This document shows positions 9,742 to 18,047 of a DNA stretch of 64,000 bases, piece by piece (within the stretch, counting starts at the first letter, position 1; the number at the start of each line of letters is the position of its first letter). The stretch lies in assembly GCA_049568075.1 (NCBI GenBank), contig CP144911.1, one strand, 5' to 3'. The notes beneath the pieces are model-generated. The model was given only the letters and a program-made list of their open reading frames with translations, ran no database searches and was not told the origin of the DNA. The DNA is from Gottfriedia sp049568075 (lineage in GTDB: Bacteria; Bacillota; Bacilli; Bacillales; Bacillaceae_G). The translations under genes were made by a program, and so were the position numbers.

Positions 9742-10272
9742 TTAATCACGATACATTAAGAAACGTTCATACCAATTATCAATAAAATCGGAAGCAAACG
9801 GCCCTTTTCGTTGATGAATTAATTCCTTTAAATAACCTAAGTTCTTTTTTAAGATTGGGTCAATAATAGGAGGATAATTCATTATTTGTCGATGATTCTC
9901 ATATTCATCTTCATCTAACAGCACGTAAGTCATGTCTGGAAAAACTTTAATATCTAGATCATAGTCAATATACTTAATGGCACCATCTTCATAGACGAAT
10001 GGTGAGCTAATATTACAGTAATAATAAACTCCATCTTCTCTAATCATTCCAATGACATTAAACCAATAATCCATATCAAAGTAACAAATTGCTGGCTCTC
10101 GTGTAACCCATGTTCTACCGTCCGATTCAGTTACAAGCGTGCGATCATTTGCGCCAATTACTAACTGCTGCGTCCCTTTTAAAATGGTTGTCTCTTCCCA
10201 TATACGATGAATATGTCCATTATGTTTGTAACTATGTATCTGTATTTTTTCTCCTGGTTTGGGAACGTTCAT
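9742..10272 (-). CDS. ygaC: YgaC, DUF402 nucleoside tri-/diphosphatase-like protein
   Basis: 176 residues from the ATG at 10272, which has GGGAGA a few bases upstream; a longer in-frame ORF starts at 10311 but lacks a site and family support. The DUF402 fold is visible: HRIWEE, WVTREPAICYFDMDYWFNVIG, YYYCNISSP, IKYIDYDLDIKV and LLDEDEYE, with the clustered acidic residues that bind divalent metal in the characterised S. aureus relative (Ntdp), which hydrolyses nucleoside tri- and diphosphates. That activity is inferred here from family membership. Confidence 0.85.
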   Translation of the reverse strand: MNVPKPGEKIQIHSYKHNGHIHRIWEETTILKGTQQLVIGANDRTLVTESDGRTWVTREPAICYFDMDYWFNVIGMIREDGVYYYCNISSPFVYEDGAIKYIDYDLDIKVFPDMTYVLLDEDEYENHRQIMNYPPIIDPILKKNLGYLKELIHQRKGPFASDFIDNWYERFLMYRD

Positions 10273-10402
10273 TGTTTCTCCCTTCTTTCTAGTGTGGACG
10301 CATTTCAACACTTTATTTATACTTTACACTTCTATTATAACTAGTTCTTATCCATTTTTAAACAAAAGGGAAGTTAATTTGGTAAAATGCCCCATTGTTT
10401 TT

Positions 10403-10660
10403 TTATTTTAATGCAATTTTCCTCTCATCTGAGAAAGATTTAATAATTTGCTGTGTTTGGATTAAAAAGGTGTCTTGGATAGCTTTTAATTCAGATCTCA
10501 TTATATGTATTTCATCTTGGATAGAAGACAATTTTGACAAATCCTCTAATTCAAATAGTTGGTTTTCAATTTCTTGACATCGTTCAATTTCTTCTTGAAT
10601 CTTTATTAACTGATCCATTGTTTCAAGTTGACGACTTACCAATTCATCGAATACTTGCAT
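10403..10660 (-). CDS. ygaB: YgaB-like small coiled-coil protein
   Basis: About 85 residues, almost entirely polar helix (QLETMDQLIKIQEEIERCQE onward) with a heptad pattern that predicts a coiled coil. Function unknown. Position between ygaC and sspE is as in B. subtilis, which is the main basis for the symbol. The ATG at 10660 is preferred because GGTGA lies seven bases before it; an upstream in-frame ATG at 10672 overlaps that site. Confidence 0.65.
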   Translation of the reverse strand: MQVFDELVSRQLETMDQLIKIQEEIERCQEIENQLFELEDLSKLSSIQDEIHIMRSELKAIQDTFLIQTQQIIKSFSDERKIALK

Positions 10661-10806
10661 ACCATTCACCATCCTTATTTCATTATTACACTATTTCTTG
10701 AAAACTAACATAATCCCTTTGACTACATTTGACGATATTTGACTATTAAGAAGAAATTAATCATTCTATGTGGATTTAAAATGTTGGACTTAAATTTCAC
10801 GTAGGT

Positions 10807-10839
10807 AAAAGAGCACCCTTAATATAAGGGTGCTCTTTT
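10807..10839 (-). terminator. terminator downstream of sspE
   Basis: Hairpin AAAAGAGCACCCTT-aatat-AAGGGTGCTCTTTT with T or A runs on each side, about 130 bases beyond the sspE stop codon and before ygaB. Confidence 0.85.
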
Positions 10840-10967
10840 TGAACGTTCTTTATAACAACTAGACTGCATGATCTCTCATCAGACAGGAAGATGAATATAG
10901 AAAGTAAATTACTTTACTCACTAACTCTCATCAACAGCGCACTTCTAGTAACTTTTTCTTTAGTTAA

Positions 10968-11267
10968 TTATTGTTGGTTTTGTTGTCCAAAGTTGCTAGA
11001 AGAAGATCTTTGTGCAGATTTTGCATTAGCTTCTCTTACAGCTTGAACATCAGTTTCACTTGCAAACTCTTGTCCAAAACTTTGGTTTTGTTGTCCAAAG
11101 TTTTTAGAAGCAGCTTTTTGAGTAGACTGAGCATTTGCTTGTCTAACTGCTTGAACATCAGTTTCACTTGAAAACTCTTGTCCAAAACTTTGGTTTTGTT
11201 GTTTTACTTTGCCAATGTTAGTTCCAGATGCTGTTTTTCCAGCATTGAATTGATTGTTGTTGTTCAT
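10968..11267 (-). CDS. sspE: gamma-type small acid-soluble spore protein
   Basis: 99-residue Gln/Asn/Ser-rich protein built from two long imperfect repeats: NQSFGQEFSSETDVQAVRQA and, about 36 residues later, NQSFGQEFASETDVQAVREA. The segment F-(S/A)-S-E-T-D matches the region that the spore protease GPR cuts in SASPs. It is a spore-core amino-acid reserve degraded at germination, not a DNA binder. GGAGGTGAT precedes the ATG. Upstream lies a CATATTA-type element expected for a sigma-G promoter. Confidence 0.9.
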   Translation of the reverse strand: MNNNNQFNAGKTASGTNIGKVKQQNQSFGQEFSSETDVQAVRQANAQSTQKAASKNFGQQNQSFGQEFASETDVQAVREANAKSAQRSSSSNFGQQNQQ

Positions 11268-11286
11268 GATTTATCACCTCCACGAA

Positions 11287-11318
11287 TAATATGATGTCCA
11301 TTAGTCGGAGGAATATGT
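11287..11318 (-). promoter_or_regulatory. candidate sigma-G promoter of sspE
   Basis: On the minus strand CATATTA (11293-11287) agrees with the sigma-G -10 consensus CATnnTA about 20 bases before the sspE start, with a weaker ACATA element at 11318-11314 upstream. Forespore expression of sspE is known for the family; the site assignment is by eye. Confidence 0.45.
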
Positions 11319-11398
11319 AAAAAACTTTACTTTATTTTTTTTGTTTAATGAACTGTTCGAGTGGAAAACTAAGAGAAGAAATTTAAAGGAGGCTTATT

Positions 11399-11623
11399 AT
11401 GTACGTTGGCAGAGATCTTTCAGAATTATCGATGACTCCAAAAACTCAATGGAAAAATAGTGAATTGGAATACTATCATCATTCATTTCAACAAATTACT
11501 GGTTATTTAAATATTGAAGGTAGCACAATGCAAAAAGAAATTATAAAAGAAATTGAATCACGTGGTGGTCTTCATAGAAATGAAGCAGACTGGACCAGTG
11601 GTACTCGCCCTACTTTTGACTAG
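11399..11623 (+). CDS. yfhS: YfhS-like small protein
   Basis: 74 residues, soluble, ending in NEADWTSGTRPTFD. No domain of known function. It sits between sspE and mutY in the opposite orientation, the same arrangement as yfhS in B. subtilis. AAAGGAGG lies eight bases before the ATG, so it is well translated. A spore-related role would be only a guess from its neighbour. Confidence 0.7.
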   Translation: MYVGRDLSELSMTPKTQWKNSELEYYHHSFQQITGYLNIEGSTMQKEIIKEIESRGGLHRNEADWTSGTRPTFD

Positions 11624-11638
11624 AGTACACTTAGAGCA

Positions 11639-11668
11639 CAAAAACCCCAACTCTTTGTTGGGGTTCTT
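11639..11668. terminator. bidirectional terminator yfhS/mutY
   Basis: Hairpin AACCCCAAC-tcttt-GTTGGGGTT with an A run on the left and a T-rich right side, between the convergent ends of yfhS and mutY. Confidence 0.85.
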
Positions 11669-11672
11669 TGTT

Positions 11673-12773
11673 TCATGACTGAAGCTTTTCGATTTGTTGA
11701 TAAATTTTTTGATGTACTACCGGAAACGGCAGCTCTTTACACTCATCTAATGTTACCCATTTCTGATTACTTGATAAACTACCTTCATTTATTGCTTCCC
11801 CAACATATACTTCCATTTTCCATACAAGATGTGAAAAAACATGCTCAATATTAAATTGATAAGATAATCCTTCAACTACTAATTGAGATTCTTGATTTAA
11901 GAAAAAGCTAAGTGTATCACTTTTAGATAACAACGTTGATTGAAATTCAGCAGTTGGAAACTCCCACATATTAGCAAGTAATCCACTAGAAGGTCTTTGT
12001 TGAATTAAATATTGATTATTTCTACTCTTAATGACACCTACTACTAGATCAATCGGTTTTGGTGCTTTCTTTTTACTTTTTATCGGTAACTCAGTCACAA
12101 CACCAGTTTCAAAAGCTAAACATTGTTCTCTCACAGGACATAGTAGACACGCAGGATTTGTTGGTGTACAGATTAATGCTCCAAGCTCCATTAAACCTTG
12201 ATTAAATGCAGACGGATCTTCATGACTAATTAATGCTCTTACAGCTTGTTCAAAAGTTTTCCGGTTTTTAGGTACACCAATATCTTCCCAAATTGTTAAT
12301 ATTCTAGATAATACCCTCATTACATTCCCATCAACCGCTGGCTCTGGTTTACCGTATGCAATACTAAGAATCGCTCCAGCAGTATAGGGTCCTACACCTT
12401 TTAATTTACTTATTAATTCTGGCGTATCTGGTACTTTACCTGAATACTCTTCATGGACTTCACGGACAGCCGTTTGCAAATTTCTAGCTCTGGAATAATA
12501 ACCAAGTCCTTCCCATGCTTTTAGTACTTTTTCTTCCTCGGCATTAGCCAAGTCAGCAATCGTAGGGAAATTTTGCATAAACTTATTATAAAAAGGGATC
12601 ACTGTATCCACACGTGTTTGCTGAAGCATTATTTCTGAAACCCATACTCGATATGGATCTTTATTCTTTCTCCAAGGTAAATCTCTTTGTTCTGCTAAAA
12701 ACCAATTAACTAAATTATTTTTAAAGTCATTTTTGGGGAAAACTTCTAATGTCGTATTTAAATCATTATTCAT
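11673..12773 (-). CDS. mutY: A/G-specific adenine glycosylase MutY
   Basis: Removes adenine mispaired with 8-oxoguanine or guanine, protecting against oxidative G:C to T:A mutation. 366 residues. Catalytic Glu47 (WVSEIMLQQTRVDTV), helix-hairpin-helix LKGVGPYTAGA (about 124-134), catalytic Asp148 (AVDGNV) and a 4Fe-4S cluster at Cys202, 209, 212 and 218 (spacing 6-2-5) are all present. The C-terminal 130 residues form the NUDIX-like domain that recognises 8-oxoG. It is convergent with yfhS and divergent from yfhP, as in B. subtilis. Confidence 0.95.
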   Translation of the reverse strand: MNNDLNTTLEVFPKNDFKNNLVNWFLAEQRDLPWRKNKDPYRVWVSEIMLQQTRVDTVIPFYNKFMQNFPTIADLANAEEEKVLKAWEGLGYYSRARNLQTAVREVHEEYSGKVPDTPELISKLKGVGPYTAGAILSIAYGKPEPAVDGNVMRVLSRILTIWEDIGVPKNRKTFEQAVRALISHEDPSAFNQGLMELGALICTPTNPACLLCPVREQCLAFETGVVTELPIKSKKKAPKPIDLVVGVIKSRNNQYLIQQRPSSGLLANMWEFPTAEFQSTLLSKSDTLSFFLNQESQLVVEGLSYQFNIEHVFSHLVWKMEVYVGEAINEGSLSSNQKWVTLDECKELPFPVVHQKIYQQIEKLQS

Positions 12774-12859
12774 AACTTATACCTTTCTCTAACGTCTATA
12801 TGTTTTTGTTAATAGTCAATACTATAAAAATTAAAAGGGTAAGTAAAGGGAGGAACTAA

Positions 12860-13837
12860 ATGGATACTGGTACTCATCTTGTAATGGGATTTACACTTGG
12901 CGGATTAGCAACCCTGAGTCCAATTGTCCTACATGACCCACATTTGACAAACTCACTCTTATTAACTACAATCATCGGATCACAATTACCAGACAGTGAC
13001 ACGATATTAAAATTAAGAAATAACGCAAAATATTTAAAACATCATCGTGGAATTACGCATTCAATTCCAGCAGTCATTTTATGGACATTATCACTTTCTG
13101 CCCTTATGACATTATTTAACAATAGAGAACACTTTGGACTCTATTTACTCTGGTCTTTCCTGGCAGTAAGTGTACATGTATTCGTTGATTTATTTAATGC
13201 CTACGGAACCCAAGCACTAAGGCCTTTTTCAAAACGCTGGATTGCTTTTGGCATCATAAATACTTTCGATCCAATCATTTTTGCAATCCATTTAGTTGGA
13301 GTTCCATTTGTTATTTTTCATTTTAGAGCCGGTCCGATTTGTGTCATGCTTTATTTCATTATGATTTTTTACTATGCGTTTAGATATCGACAAAAACAAA
13401 TCGTGATTCAGACAGTCACAAAAAAATTACCAGATGTAAAACGTGTCTATGTTTCACCTTCTATAAAATACACTCATTATCATATTGTAGCAAGTACAGA
13501 TTCTCATCATTACGTTGGCAAAATAAAGAAAAGAATCTTTAAAATCCACGACGTATTTAAAAGAATTCCGTTACCAGTAATTGAAGACGTAAAAGCAGCC
13601 TTTAAGGATGAAAACGTTAAATCATTCCTGGCATTTTCACCAGTTTATATTTGGGAATTGATTGGACATGACGACCATAAAGAATTAAGACTAATCGATT
13701 TAAGGTACAGGACCGAAACTTACTACCCGTTTGTCGCAGTAGTCAAATTCGACTACGAACATAATATTATCAGTTCATTCACAGGCTGGATCTTTAGCGA
13801 GAAAAAATTACAGAAAAAACTAAAAGTGGAATCTTAA
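12860..13837 (+). CDS. yfhP: YfhP-like membrane metal-dependent hydrolase (YdjM family)
   Basis: 325 residues. The N-terminal half carries four to five membrane segments with conserved histidines and acids: DTGTHLVMGF, IGSQLPDSD, HHRGITHS and HVFVDLFNAYG, the DUF457/YdjM metal-binding pattern. The C-terminal 130 residues are soluble. B. subtilis YfhP is known as a transcriptional repressor of yfhQ (mutY), yfhP and sspE neighbours in some reports, and as a predicted hydrolase by sequence; neither role can be decided here. GGGAGG precedes the ATG. Confidence 0.75.
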   Translation: MDTGTHLVMGFTLGGLATLSPIVLHDPHLTNSLLLTTIIGSQLPDSDTILKLRNNAKYLKHHRGITHSIPAVILWTLSLSALMTLFNNREHFGLYLLWSFLAVSVHVFVDLFNAYGTQALRPFSKRWIAFGIINTFDPIIFAIHLVGVPFVIFHFRAGPICVMLYFIMIFYYAFRYRQKQIVIQTVTKKLPDVKRVYVSPSIKYTHYHIVASTDSHHYVGKIKKRIFKIHDVFKRIPLPVIEDVKAAFKDENVKSFLAFSPVYIWELIGHDDHKELRLIDLRYRTETYYPFVAVVKFDYEHNIISSFTGWIFSEKKLQKKLKVES

Positions 13838-13848
13838 TAAACCAAAAA

Positions 13849-13882
13849 ATAACCCTTAGCAATTTTTTGCTAAGGGTTATTT
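13849..13882. terminator. bidirectional terminator yfhP/yfhJ
   Basis: Fifteen-pair hairpin AATAACCCTTAGCAA-tttt-TTGCTAAGGGTTATT between two convergent genes, with an A run on one side and T-rich DNA on the other. Confidence 0.9.
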
Positions 13883-13884
13883 AA

Positions 13885-14163
13885 TTAATGAAGAAGATTA
13901 TCCTTCTCTTTCGTTTCTATCATTTCTAAACCTGGTGGCTTTGCAATTTTTATATCTGTTTCATGCAAATATTTTCCATATTGGAAAATAAATTGTTGAA
14001 CAACCTTTTTAGACATTTGTTCTCCATGATATTCTCCAGCTTTAGCATAAGTTGCTTCAAAATCTTCCCATAACCATTCAACCCAAATTTTTGCTTGTGA
14101 GTATGTTAAATGACTATTTTCTTTTAGTAAAAGCTCCGTTAATTGCTCTAAATATTTCTCCAT
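13885..14163 (-). CDS. yfhJ: YfhJ-like WVELL family protein
   Basis: 92-residue soluble helical protein containing the family marker region (AKIWVEWLWEDFEATYAKAGEY) and the C-terminal KPPGLE motif. Family function is unknown. Its place between yfhP and sspK matches Bacillus genomes. GGAAGG lies upstream of the ATG. Confidence 0.75.
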   Translation of the reverse strand: MEKYLEQLTELLLKENSHLTYSQAKIWVEWLWEDFEATYAKAGEYHGEQMSKKVVQQFIFQYGKYLHETDIKIAKPPGLEMIETKEKDNLLH

Positions 14164-14283
14164 TTAATTACACCTTCCAATTTTTAAACATTTATTATCA
14201 TCATATCTAAATTCAAAATGGTCATCATATTGATGATGGTTCATTTCATCAATTAGTTTTAATCACTAGGAGGGATTTCTAAG

Positions 14284-14439
14284 ATGACAACAAAAAGTGA
14301 ACGTTTTTCAAAACAAAAGCATGATATGGCTATTGATGGTAATATAGATTACAAATCACAAAATGCTTCGATCCGTCCAAATGGGAGCATTAATACAAAT
14401 CCAAGAGATCGTATGGCAAAAAGTAATCGTGATGAATAG
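14284..14439 (+). CDS. sspK: small acid-soluble spore protein K
   Basis: 51-residue hydrophilic protein preceded by AGGAGGG at the right distance. The ending R-P-N-G-S-I-N-T-N-P-R-D-R-M-A-K matches the SspK family pattern (ADGSINxxPxERM). It is a minor spore-core protein made in the forespore. It lies between yfhJ and yfhH, the standard Bacillus position, and is divergent from yfhJ. Confidence 0.85.
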   Translation: MTTKSERFSKQKHDMAIDGNIDYKSQNASIRPNGSINTNPRDRMAKSNRDE

Positions 14440-14447
14440 AAATTTGA

Positions 14448-14469
14448 CCAGGGGTTTTACATCCCTGGT
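14448..14469. terminator. terminator sspK/yfhH
   Basis: Hairpin ACCAGGG-gttttacat-CCCTGGT followed by TTCTTT on the plus strand. It overlaps the last codons of yfhH on the other strand, so the two convergent genes share it. Confidence 0.75.
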
Positions 14470-14780
14470 TTCTTTAATAATGCGATTGGGATTCCTATTT
14501 CTTCTTCACTAGTGCTTTTATGCCCCCAAGCAAAGATACCATTCATATATGTGATCATAAATAATACACCGGGTTCTTCAATTAATTCATATTGTTCCCC
14601 AGGAATAAATTGACTTGCGTCTAATAAATATGATTGAGCCATCGTTTTTTTACGAAGTATAACTTCAAGTTCATTGATCATATCCATTTGTTCAGCTTTT
14701 CTAGCTTGATGATTCAAATTGCTGATTTCTTGAACTAATTCATCTTTCGTTAAATCACTATATCGTTTTGGAATTTCCAT
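14457..14780 (-). CDS. yfhH: YfhH family protein (DUF1811)
   Basis: 107 residues. An N-terminal helical pair (KDELVQEISNLNHQARKAEQ) is followed by a small beta-rich domain with GEQYELIEEPGVLFMITYMNGIFAWGH. This is the DUF1811 layout of B. subtilis YfhH, function unknown. GGAGAC lies upstream of the ATG, and recX is upstream on the same strand. Confidence 0.8.
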   Translation of the reverse strand: MEIPKRYSDLTKDELVQEISNLNHQARKAEQMDMINELEVILRKKTMAQSYLLDASQFIPGEQYELIEEPGVLFMITYMNGIFAWGHKSTSEEEIGIPIALLKKPGM

Positions 14781-14835
14781 TTTAAGTCTCCTCTAAATCA
14801 TTTAGATATTTTTATTATATCAAGCTAATAACACA

Positions 14836-14933
14836 CAACCAATTAATTTAGCTTCAGACTATTGACAAGCGCTCGCAATCAGTCTGAAAATCAATTGTTT
14901 AGAACTCTTATATAGTTCAACCAATTAATTTAG
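14836..14933 (-). repeat. short copy of structured inverted-repeat element with flanking direct repeats
   Basis: The core at 14852-14917 begins CTTCAGACTATTGACAAGCG and contains CAATCAGTCTGAAAATCAAT, the two ends of the 160-bp element at 53.64-53.80 kb with the middle missing. Identical 16-bp direct repeats CAACCAATTAATTTAG flank it (14836-14851 and 14918-14933); the right copy includes the recX stop codon. This suggests an insertion with target duplication at the recX 3' end. Confidence 0.7.
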
Positions 14934-15743
14934 GTCTTCCTCTTCTAAAATTAAAATTGCTTTTTCAATTAAATCAATTGGGAAACCTTTTCGAAATAAT
15001 ACTGTTTTCATTTTTTGAGTATATTCCCAGCCACTTAATTTTTCATATTTTTTTTTCGCTTTTCTAGCATGTATTAATAGAGCTTGTAATTCATCTTCTT
15101 CTTCACTTTCATATTGTGTTTCTTCAATTGCAATCGAAGTGATGTTTGCAGAATATCCTTTTCTTCTCAGTAGTTCTTCAAGCTTTGCCTTTTTTTGATT
15201 TGTTGAGTACTTTGAAAGTGCAGAAACCTTTTTTTGACAGAGTGAAATAGCATGTTGAATTTGTTTATCTTTTGAAAATAAAATTAAGCTTTTCTCTATT
15301 ACAGAATTGTTAATACCTTTTGCTATTAATTCATTCTTAATGATTGTTGGTCCTTTCAATGTCGTATTAATAGACGTACGGACATAACTATCAGCGTATT
15401 TTTCTTCATTAATATAACCTTCTTCTACAAGTCGGATAATTGTAGTTTGTATTGTATCAATTAAGAATTCTTGCTTTGTTAAATATTGTTCTATTTCTTT
15501 TTTTGTTCTCATCATTCTAGATAAATAAACAATGCTAGAAAGATATGCCTTTCTAAGTTGATCGGCATTTAATATCTCTTCTAGTTCAAATGGCTCAAAT
15601 GATTGACCTTTTTTTATGTTAAATTTAACAAGAGTATCAGCATCTACACTAAATGAATACTCTTCACCATTCCCACTATCTGTGTAAATATTAAATCGTT
15701 CTTTATTTAATTTTTGAACTTGAATTTTCGTTATTATAGACAT
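14925..15743 (-). CDS. recX: regulatory protein RecX
   Basis: 272 residues, close to the usual Bacillus length. RecX binds RecA filaments and modulates their activity in recombination and the SOS response. The protein is the expected all-helical repeat array, with recognisable segments YLSRMMRTKKEIEQYL, GYINEEKYADSYVRT, LKGPTIIKNELIAKGI, LLRRKGYSANI and LFRKGFPIDLIEKAI. It lies divergent from yfhF and upstream of yfhH as in B. subtilis. Its last codons lie in a direct repeat bordering an inserted element. Confidence 0.9.
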   Translation of the reverse strand: MSIITKIQVQKLNKERFNIYTDSGNGEEYSFSVDADTLVKFNIKKGQSFEPFELEEILNADQLRKAYLSSIVYLSRMMRTKKEIEQYLTKQEFLIDTIQTTIIRLVEEGYINEEKYADSYVRTSINTTLKGPTIIKNELIAKGINNSVIEKSLILFSKDKQIQHAISLCQKKVSALSKYSTNQKKAKLEELLRRKGYSANITSIAIEETQYESEEEDELQALLIHARKAKKKYEKLSGWEYTQKMKTVLFRKGFPIDLIEKAILILEEEDLN

Positions 15744-15822
15744 AATTTACCTCAAAATAAATTTTGTTTTTATGTACACATAAAAATAATAATATCATAT
15801 TATGTATTAAGGAGATGCGTGG

Positions 15823-16719
15823 ATGAAGATTCTTCTTACAGGCGGTACAGGGTTTATTGGATCTCAATTAATAAATGAATTTATTCGACATGAATTTCAA
15901 TGTTATATTGTCACAAGAAATATAAGAACATCATCTAATCCATTTATTACTTATATTAATTGGGATCAATTAACCTCGAATTCTTTTGGGGAGTCCATTG
16001 ATGTAGTCATTAACTTAGCCGGTGAATCAATAAACAGCGGTAGGTGGACTAAACAATTAAAAGACAAAATTTTACAAAGTCGTATAAAATCTACAAATAT
16101 TCTAATTACATGGTTTGAAAGACAAGCCCATCGTCCAAACCTTTTTATTAATGCTAGCGCAATAGGTTTTTATGGAACCTCGGGATCTATAACTTTTAAT
16201 GAAGATGACAAGCCTATTTCAAATGATTTTTTAGCATCAACTGTAAGAGAATGGGAAACTGTTGCCAGAAAAGCTGAGGAACTGGGAATTCGGACTATTC
16301 TCGCTAGATTTGGTCTTGTTTTAGGGTTAAACGGTGGAGCTCTTCCAAAAATGATTTTACCTTATAAATTGTTTATTGGTGGTCCTATCGGAAAAGGTAC
16401 CCAGTGGATATCTTGGATTCATGAGAAGGATGTTGTTGGACTAATTCTTCATTCGATAAAAAATACCGAAATTAGAGGGCCAATCAATTTAGTGTCACCT
16501 AATCCAGTAACAATGAACGAGTTTAGCAGATCCCTTTCAGCAGCTTTACATCGACCAAATTTATTGAAAGTTCCAAATTTTGCCCTTCAATTATTACTAG
16601 GTGAAATGAGTATGCTAGTTTTAGAAGGTCAAAAAGTTATGCCCTCTAAAGCCATCCAAACTAATTATAACTTTCAATTCCCAACTTTAAAAGAAGCTTT
16701 ACTGTTAACTTTAAATTAG
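15823..16719 (+). CDS. yfhF: YfhF, NAD(P)-binding SDR39U1-type epimerase-like protein
   Basis: 298 residues. The N-terminal Rossmann motif is LLTGGTGFIGSQL (residues about 4-16), followed by VINLAGESI and the TIGR01777 family marks WTKQLKDKILQSRI, NASAIGFYG and LVLGLNGGALPKM. These proteins resemble nucleotide-sugar epimerases but have no settled substrate. AAGGAGATG precedes the ATG. It is divergent from recX, the conserved order in Bacillus, and is followed after 18 bases by an amidohydrolase gene with which it is probably cotranscribed. Confidence 0.85.
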   Translation: MKILLTGGTGFIGSQLINEFIRHEFQCYIVTRNIRTSSNPFITYINWDQLTSNSFGESIDVVINLAGESINSGRWTKQLKDKILQSRIKSTNILITWFERQAHRPNLFINASAIGFYGTSGSITFNEDDKPISNDFLASTVREWETVARKAEELGIRTILARFGLVLGLNGGALPKMILPYKLFIGGPIGKGTQWISWIHEKDVVGLILHSIKNTEIRGPINLVSPNPVTMNEFSRSLSAALHRPNLLKVPNFALQLLLGEMSMLVLEGQKVMPSKAIQTNYNFQFPTLKEALLLTLN

Positions 16720-16737
16720 TATTTGAAAGGATTTATC

Positions 16738-17868
16738 ATGAATCTATTATTTAAAAATGCAACCATTTTTCCCATTACCTCTCAAGTTTTATATAACCAT
16801 GATTTGTTAATTGAAAATGGGAAAATTAAAGAAATTGCACCTGAGATTTTTTCGATTGAAGATCAAACAATTGTCATAGAATGTGCAGGAAAACCACTTT
16901 TTCCAGGTTTTATTGATGTACACACTCACTTAGGACTATATGACGAAGGAACTGGTTGGGCTGGAAATGATGCGAATGAAACAATTGAAGTATTGACTCC
17001 ACATATTCGATCAATGGATGGAATATTGCCACTTGATGTTGCTTTTACTGATGCAATCCAACATGGAATTACAACAGCTCATATTATGCCTGGTAGTGGA
17101 AATGTAATTGGTGGAACAACTTGTACAATTAAAACATATGGTAAAAGTGTCGATAAAATGATTATTCAAGAACCGTCTGGATTGAAAATCGCTTTTGGTG
17201 AAAATCCAAAAAGAACTCATAGTAACGGGAATAAAGAATCAATTACTAGAATGGGTATTATGGGAATGCTACGTGAAGCATTCTATGAAGCTAAAAACTC
17301 GCATAACCCAGATGACTTTCGAATTTTACCAATTATTAAAGCTTTAAATAGAGAAATTCCAGTACGAATTCATGCTCATCGTGCAGATGATATTTTATCA
17401 GCTATACGTTTTGGCGAAGAATTTAACTTAGATATACGAATTGAACATTGTACAGAAGGTCATTTAATTATTGACCATTTAAAGGATCGAAACCTTCAAG
17501 TATCTGTTGGTCCTACATTAACTAGACGTTCAAAAATCGAATTAAAAAATAAATCCTGGACTACATACAAAGCTCTTGCTGATATTGGGGTAAGTGTTTC
17601 AATTACAACTGACCACCCTTATACACCAATTCAGTATTTAAATGTATGTGCAGCTATAGCAGTTCGAGAAGGTTTACCTGAGCTCGAAGCTTTAAAAGCA
17701 ATTACGATTAATCCAGCAAAAAATCTTAATTTATCTCATAGAATTGGTAGCTTAGAAATTGGTAAAGACGGTGATGTAGTATTATGGTCTCATCATCCGT
17801 TTCATTATATGGCTAAACCATTACTCACTGTCATAGATGGTAGAATTGTGTATAAAAATATCGAATAA
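16738..17868 (+). CDS. amidohydrolase family protein (imidazolonepropionase-like)
   Basis: 376-residue metal-dependent hydrolase. The first metal motif is PGFIDVHTHLGL; later ligands are plausible in VRIHAHRAD, IRIEHCTEGH and ITTDHPYTP; the C-terminal GSLEIGKDGDVVLW with GRIVYKN is the typical amidohydrolase beta-domain ending. A cytoplasmic enzyme hydrolysing a cyclic amide or related bond is expected, with substrate unknown. The start at 16738 is chosen for its GAAAGG site; an in-frame start at 16723 would nearly abut yfhF. No hut genes lie nearby, so a role in histidine breakdown is not supported. Confidence 0.75.
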   Translation: MNLLFKNATIFPITSQVLYNHDLLIENGKIKEIAPEIFSIEDQTIVIECAGKPLFPGFIDVHTHLGLYDEGTGWAGNDANETIEVLTPHIRSMDGILPLDVAFTDAIQHGITTAHIMPGSGNVIGGTTCTIKTYGKSVDKMIIQEPSGLKIAFGENPKRTHSNGNKESITRMGIMGMLREAFYEAKNSHNPDDFRILPIIKALNREIPVRIHAHRADDILSAIRFGEEFNLDIRIEHCTEGHLIIDHLKDRNLQVSVGPTLTRRSKIELKNKSWTTYKALADIGVSVSITTDHPYTPIQYLNVCAAIAVREGLPELEALKAITINPAKNLNLSHRIGSLEIGKDGDVVLWSHHPFHYMAKPLLTVIDGRIVYKNIE

Positions 17869-17882
17869 TTTTAGTTTGCAAT

Positions 17883-17911
17883 TTGAACAAAATCGTTTAT
17901 TATAGTATAGT
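17883..17911 (+). promoter_or_regulatory. sigma-A-type promoter of the GNAT leader
   Basis: TTGAAC at 17883 and TATAGT at 17906 are separated by 17 bases. It lies about 270 bases before the GNAT start codon, so it would give a long structured 5' leader. Confidence 0.55.
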
Positions 17912-17972
17912 AAGAACGTTTGCGGTAAATTAAATAGAAAGTGTTAAAACACTTTTCTTATATAGTATTTTA

Positions 17973-18040
17973 ACGGGAAAGGCAAATGGTGAGCCACCAG
18001 TAAATCGCTGGTCCTAGTGGGTTCGATTCCCACCCCGAAA
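17973..18040 (+). other. tRNA-like fold in a long 5' leader
   Basis: The stretch folds like a tRNA: CGGG/CCCG (17974-17977 with 18034-18037) as an acceptor-like stem; GGC/GCC closing a nine-base D-type loop containing GG; CCAG/CTGG closing a seven-base loop TAAATCG; a short variable region; and a perfect T arm GTGGG-TTCGATT-CCCAC (18017-18033). It is not a normal tRNA: the acceptor stem has only four continuous pairs, the anticodon loop lacks the universal U33, and there is no CCA. It may be a tRNA relic or a regulatory tRNA mimic. Confidence 0.5.
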
Positions 18041-18047
18041 TTTTAGG

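Noticed and set aside
17974..18037. Functional tRNA gene
   Set aside because: Acceptor stem has four continuous pairs only, the anticodon loop lacks U33, one anticodon-stem pair is missing, and no CCA follows.
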